Shown here: positions 60,171 through 64,000 of the stretch, in pieces
How positions within the stretch are numbered: the stretch's first letter is position 1
Layout: the number at the start of each line of letters is the position of its first letter
Assembly (NCBI GenBank): GCA_034669965.1
Contig: JAXMOK010000001.1
Location: forward strand, 744,001-808,000
DNA length: 64,000 nucleotides
Source: HXMU1420-13 sp034669965
Lineage (GTDB): Bacteria; Bacteroidota; Rhodothermia; Balneolales; Balneolaceae
Direction: 5' to 3'
The notes under the pieces: model-generated
What the model was told of the DNA's origin: nothing
Database searches by the model: none
The model's input: only the letters and a program-made list of their open reading frames with translations
Program-made: the position numbers and the translations under genes

Positions 60171-62927
60171 CTACTTCTGCAAGGTCATTTTTTTGGTGAT
60201 GACTTCCCCGCCAAACTCGATGCGATATACATACATTCCACTTGAAAGTCCGGAAGCATTAAAAGACACGGCATGCGAGCCAACATTTTGCCATTCGTCG
60301 ATCAGAATAGCTACACGTTGTCCGATCAAGGTGTATACCGATATTTGCACCCGACCACTTGCCGGAATGGTGTAGTTGATCTTGGTGGTGGGATTAAAGG
60401 GATTAGGATAGTTTTGGACTAGCAAAAAGTTTACAGGCTTTTCTTCCTCTATGTGCTGATTGGTTAGCTGCTTTTGCGAGAATGCTACCGAAAATCGGTT
60501 CGAGTCCGACTTTGCCAGATTAAACGAAATGCTGCCGGTGGCATTTAAAGCTGTTTGGTGATTGGAGTTTGCATCCAAAAGATACACATCGAAATCCTGC
60601 AGAAGATCAGCATCAATTTCCCAATAAAGTTCGTGCGTTATTTCTTCAAAAGTGGATGAAATCGGAAGTTGATATTCGGAAGCATTGGTGAATTCCGGCA
60701 CCGAAACTACCGCGTATTTCTCTTGATCCAATTCACAGCCAATAATCGTAAAATCCGATCTTGCAGGAGCTTTTTTAGAAGCATCGAAGCGATCTTTACC
60801 TAACTCAGATTCACTATTTAGTGCGATCACACAACCTTGGTCTTCCATTAAATGATTCCGTATTCCGATTTGAATCATGTCTTGATTGGCGAGCGACTTT
60901 TCGAATCCCCAAACAGCCGATTCTGAATTCGTTTTACCGGACGTACTAAACGTAATTTCACTTGCCGCATCTGCTTCAGCTGAGGCTACCCAAAATCCTT
61001 GCCAGGGCATCACCACTTGAGTACCGAGCGAAACCGCAGAATACAAACCATTATTTAATACATGCACGTAGTTTTGGATGTCGCCGGTGGATTCTAAAAA
61101 AGATAGATCGTAATTGCTCTGGAATGGATTTCCGACCAATGTGTAGTACATGCCATCGTTGACAATGGTTGTATTTAAAGCAACAGAAACATTCGCATTT
61201 GGTTCTTCAAGTTCAGTATCTAGCACGATGGGCAATTCAGAGCTTCCATTTAGATTGTTATCATAAAAGTAGACCGCTAATCCTGTTCCGTTTTCAAGGA
61301 TTTCGTTTAAACTTGAAGGCACCTCGTACGCGCCGGAAGCATCGAAACTAAAAATATTGGCGTTGTTTCCATCCCCTACCCCTTGGATGGCCACATCATC
61401 GGAAAGTTCTGCTAAGGTTGCCTGATTTCCGGGAATCGAAAGTAAACGCCAGCCCGCAGATCCGTGTATCATTGCTTGTGGATTTAGCTCTGATTCTGGT
61501 CCTTTGTTATAGCCCGGACTCCCAACGAATTTTGCATTCTGATTTGAGCTTTGGACATCAAACACTAGCCAATTACCCGAACTGAGTGTGTCGCCACTAG
61601 TTGCTTGCGAGTTCTGGCCAATTGGTCCGTTATTTGGTAACGCAGAAGCTACTCGATAGGCCACCTGATCGGCAGTAAAACTTCCTGAATCTCCAATTAA
61701 ATCGATCCCAAAACTATCTATGGTATCAGGAGCCGTTGAGGCATATTTGACCAGTAAATATTTGTCGTTTCCGTTATGATTGATTGCCGCAGAATGTTGA
61801 TCAACCACTCCATCACCGAACACTGCTTGCACACCGTTTACTTCGTCGTTATTACCGATCACAAAAAAGGATTTTCCTTTGATAGTGCCGGTTAACGGGA
61901 TGGATGCATGCGAAGTATTGCCATTGCTTATTCGCCATAACGCCCAGCCTTCGGAGCTTAAATTCACCGAAACACTATCAGGATTAAACAACTCAATGTA
62001 TTTCACCGAGCCACCATTTCCTTCAAAAACCTCACTTATATAGGGCTCTAGTGTTCTTTCGGCAACTTGCGCGGAGGAACTGTCGGAACTGAAAAAAGCA
62101 CGTCGAACTAAACTGCTATCATGTATAAAAGGATTTTTGTTTCCTTGAATCGCTTCTGTGCCAACGCTTCTGGCTAATTCATTGGCGTCAACCGGGTCTA
62201 AATAGTGCCAATCGTACAGCGTCTCTTTCATACTGTTGAAAAAGGCTTCGTTATCAGACTCATCGTTTACTACATCCGCATTTTGTTGATAAATAGCCCA
62301 GAAATAAAACACTGCCCGTGCCACATTCCCTTTATGATCTTCGCGGGGCTCGAATTGACTGTTATAATATTCGCTGTATTCGTCAATATCTTGTGAGGGG
62401 ATGCTATTTACACCGCCACCATTTTTCCAAAACCACCAACTTGAGGTGTTGTTATCATTAATTTCGGCAAAGGGATGATTACTACGAGATTGATTGGGCG
62501 AACTCCAGGCCGGAAACAGATGATGGATATCTCCCCGCATGGGCTCGGCGTTGTTGTAAAAACTCTGTGGCCAAGTATGCTCGGTATTAAAAGCCATGGC
62601 GCCGTTGCTTGGGCTCCTACTGCCATCTGCAATTGCCCTTAGGCCGGAATAAACACAAGTGACACTATCCGTTTCGTCTACATCCAAAAACGTGTACATC
62701 GAATCTCTGGCCATATCATAATTCTTTGGAGTGCTTGGACTGTAGTTACTTTGTAAATAGGTGATCAGTTCGGCGTCTGTCAACTGTGGTGCGATGCTTT
62801 CTTGCTGCGCTTGCAAACTCCGTGCATGAATAAGCAACAGGCATACGAATAACGTTAACTGGGCTAAATGCTTTGTTTTGGGATAACTCAGACTCTGTAA
62901 CCAATTCGGCAAGAGGGGATTCTGCAT
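60171..62927 (-). CDS. exported endonuclease I family nuclease with lamin-tail and sorting domains
   Basis: 918 residues. A signal segment lies at about 20-42 (HLAQLTLFVCLLLIHARSLQ). Residues of about 50-290 are endonuclease I/NucM: NTEHTWPQSFY and MRGDIHHLFPAWSSPNQSRS (His and metal ligands), then NHPFAEIN. Residues of about 300-420 are a lamin-tail-type beta domain (VKYIELFNPDSVSVNLSSEG). A long beta region is followed by the C-terminal sorting domain (QNYPNPFNPTTKINYTIP). It should degrade DNA or RNA outside the cell or on its surface, perhaps for phosphate or nucleoside use. The ATG at 62927 is the first in frame. Confidence 0.88.
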   Translation of the reverse strand: MQNPLLPNWLQSLSYPKTKHLAQLTLFVCLLLIHARSLQAQQESIAPQLTDAELITYLQSNYSPSTPKNYDMARDSMYTFLDVDETDSVTCVYSGLRAIADGSRSPSNGAMAFNTEHTWPQSFYNNAEPMRGDIHHLFPAWSSPNQSRSNHPFAEINDNNTSSWWFWKNGGGVNSIPSQDIDEYSEYYNSQFEPREDHKGNVARAVFYFWAIYQQNADVVNDESDNEAFFNSMKETLYDWHYLDPVDANELARSVGTEAIQGNKNPFIHDSSLVRRAFFSSDSSSAQVAERTLEPYISEVFEGNGGSVKYIELFNPDSVSVNLSSEGWALWRISNGNTSHASIPLTGTIKGKSFFVIGNNDEVNGVQAVFGDGVVDQHSAAINHNGNDKYLLVKYASTAPDTIDSFGIDLIGDSGSFTADQVAYRVASALPNNGPIGQNSQATSGDTLSSGNWLVFDVQSSNQNAKFVGSPGYNKGPESELNPQAMIHGSAGWRLLSIPGNQATLAELSDDVAIQGVGDGNNANIFSFDASGAYEVPSSLNEILENGTGLAVYFYDNNLNGSSELPIVLDTELEEPNANVSVALNTTIVNDGMYYTLVGNPFQSNYDLSFLESTGDIQNYVHVLNNGLYSAVSLGTQVVMPWQGFWVASAEADAASEITFSTSGKTNSESAVWGFEKSLANQDMIQIGIRNHLMEDQGCVIALNSESELGKDRFDASKKAPARSDFTIIGCELDQEKYAVVSVPEFTNASEYQLPISSTFEEITHELYWEIDADLLQDFDVYLLDANSNHQTALNATGSISFNLAKSDSNRFSVAFSQKQLTNQHIEEEKPVNFLLVQNYPNPFNPTTKINYTIPASGRVQISVYTLIGQRVAILIDEWQNVGSHAVSFNASGLSSGMYVYRIEFGGEVITKKMTLQK

Positions 62928-63367
62928 GTAATTGTATTCTGTTCCTAACTCTTCTAATTATTGGCAGAAAACCGAATTAGTTAAGTAAATGGCAGAGTTT
63001 TTAATGCGAAATCTGATTTGGAATAGATAGTGGAGCTTTAGTACTGATATACTGATACTTACAAGGCTAAATGAACGACTTATCATTCATTATGTGCTGT
63101 TTTTTGGTTTAATGAATGAAAAATCATTCACATTCGAATTTTACTTGTTCACCTATTTCTAATCTATATAGAGTCTCACTATCATTCCGCTCCTATTAGT
63201 ACATGCCACAAAAATGCAGAATCACGGATTAAGCGGATTTAAGGATTACGCGGATATCTTATCTGTAGAATCTGTTATTCAGGTTTAGAAAGGAAGCTAG
63301 AGATTTACTCAGCTAAACTTTTAAGTCACAGGCTTAAAAGATCTGGGGGGGGGGGTTAAACACATTT
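62928..63367. other. 440-bp intergenic region with a dispersed repeat and an 11-G run
   Basis: No gene is seen. About 63220-63290 is a word repeat of the AATCACGGATTAAGCGGATT / AAGGATTACGCGGATATCTT kind, common between genes in Bacteroidota. At 63345-63355 there are eleven G in a row, 12 nt after the stop codon of the exonuclease gene. Confidence 0.6.
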
Positions 63368-64000
63368 CTACCTTCTTGCGCTTTCGATTAACTCAATTAA
63401 ATCTTTCTCAGAAATAATTTCAATTTCAATCCCTTGTGAAATTAGCTCTTCTGCTTTTCTATGTTTGGAACTTTTATTAAATCCATTAAGCTTGTAATGA
63501 TCTTGAACACCAACAGCTAATAAAGTAGTTTTTTTTGAAACGTTAGTGCAAACCGTGATACCTACATCAGAAGCCATTTTGGCTATCTTTAATCTTGGCA
63601 TTTCTAAACTTCCGGTTATAACTAAATTTTCACCATATAAAGGTCCCTTTTCATTTCCATTTAACTTTCTTTTTAAACGTGCACTATCAGATGGCTGGGA
63701 ATAAGAATTATTTGCTATTTCGTAGCACCAATCATCTATGCAAATACCTGAATCATAGACAGCTTTAATAACTATCTCTGCAGTAACTCTACAATCTTCT
63801 AATGCGTCATGATGTTTAAATTCTATGCCAAAATGATTAGCTAAATTTTTAAGACCATAACCTTTATGACTGAATTCTTTCCAAACTCTTCGTACAAGAA
63901 GTGAAGAATCAACCCAATTTATATTAGGACGTTCAATTTTATATAAATCAAAAGCCCTATTTACTGCAATTCTATCAAAAGGCCCATGATGAAATAATGG
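63368..64000 (-). CDS. DnaQ-like 3'-5' exonuclease with C-terminal BRCT domain (5' end outside window)
   Basis: Hand translation from the window edge gives 210 residues with no stop. The exonuclease C-terminal half is clear: HHGPFDRIAVNRAF, WVDSSLLVRRVWKEFSHKGY, and the ExoIII-type HxxxxD motif in HHDALEDCRVTAEI. A BRCT domain follows (GENLVITGSLEMPRLKIAKM; ASDVGITVCTNVSKKTTLLA; KHRKAEELISQGIEI). This architecture is found in DnaP/DnaQ-related proofreading-type exonucleases acting in repair. The N-terminus with the DxE motif is beyond the window. Confidence 0.88.
   Translation of the reverse strand, partial: PLFHHGPFDRIAVNRAFDLYKIERPNINWVDSSLLVRRVWKEFSHKGYGLKNLANHFGIEFKHHDALEDCRVTAEIVIKAVYDSGICIDDWCYEIANNSYSQPSDSARLKRKLNGNEKGPLYGENLVITGSLEMPRLKIAKMASDVGITVCTNVSKKTTLLAVGVQDHYKLNGFNKSSKHRKAEELISQGIEIEIISEKDLIELIESARR

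Overview
The window is about 42% GC by eye and densely coded on both strands. It reads as chromosome from the Bacteroidota/Rhodothermota side of the tree, most like Balneolaceae. Supporting evidence: secreted proteins ending in an NYPNPFNP-type C-terminal sorting domain, a GldC homologue, DUF6090, DUF5916, DUF5020 and DUF5117-type proteins, a PntA split into two genes, and few Shine-Dalgarno sequences. The species cannot be named from this sequence.

Layout. 1-5127: a truncated PBP4-type carboxypeptidase and gltX on the minus strand, then a WbqC-like gene, a 38-residue membrane peptide and an SSS symporter on the plus strand. 5464-13257: a serine-hydrolase gene broken by one stop, two outer-membrane-type proteins (DUF5020, DUF5916), a zinc alcohol dehydrogenase, then two AT-rich accessory genes (DUF6090, DUF4261) bracketed by repeats and an attC-like palindrome. 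13399-14280: a sterol-desaturase family membrane oxygenase, followed by 1.1 kb of tandem and dispersed repeats. 15448-21177: two very large exported proteins (a BNR/sortilin-like propeller and a DUF5117-type metalloprotease), each with its own terminator. 21433-22322: a small accessory pair between direct repeats. 22697-32871: a minus-strand housekeeping block (hydrolase, rluB, scpB, aspartoacylase-like, GCS2-CBS ligase, priA, four-helix-bundle protein, comM/yifB). 32958-48996: mostly housekeeping genes (DUF4342, CPBP protease, trxB, pntAA-pntAB-pntB, MORN lipoprotein, FKBP, nth, Memo-like, gldC, TRM11-like methyltransferase, alkD-like, rluD-like, recN, methyltransferase). 48998-52384: an alginate-lyase-type PL6 protein and a cytochrome, both with sorting domains. 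52404-59634: a large FAD/Fe-S oxidoreductase, universal stress protein, L-2-hydroxyglutarate oxidase, TlpA-like protein and ahcY. 59635-64000: tRNA-Arg with two broken copies of its 3' half, an exported endonuclease I with a sorting domain, and a truncated DnaQ-BRCT exonuclease.

The most unusual signal lies between the genes. At several sites, intergenic DNA is built from short repeated 'words' (forms of TAATTCGTAATTC, TTGAATATTCCTTGTTG, CCTTTGCCCCTCTGAT) arranged as inverted repeats that sit right against stop or start codons. Two of these elements carry a four-helix-bundle (IVS/S23-type) gene between terminal inverted repeats; at least two more look empty. Other points of note are a PriA that has lost one Cys from each pair of the same predicted zinc site, an endonuclease III with altered iron-sulphur spacing, a sorting-domain cytochrome, a ligase-CBS/deacylase operon, and tRNA fragments that suggest past integration.
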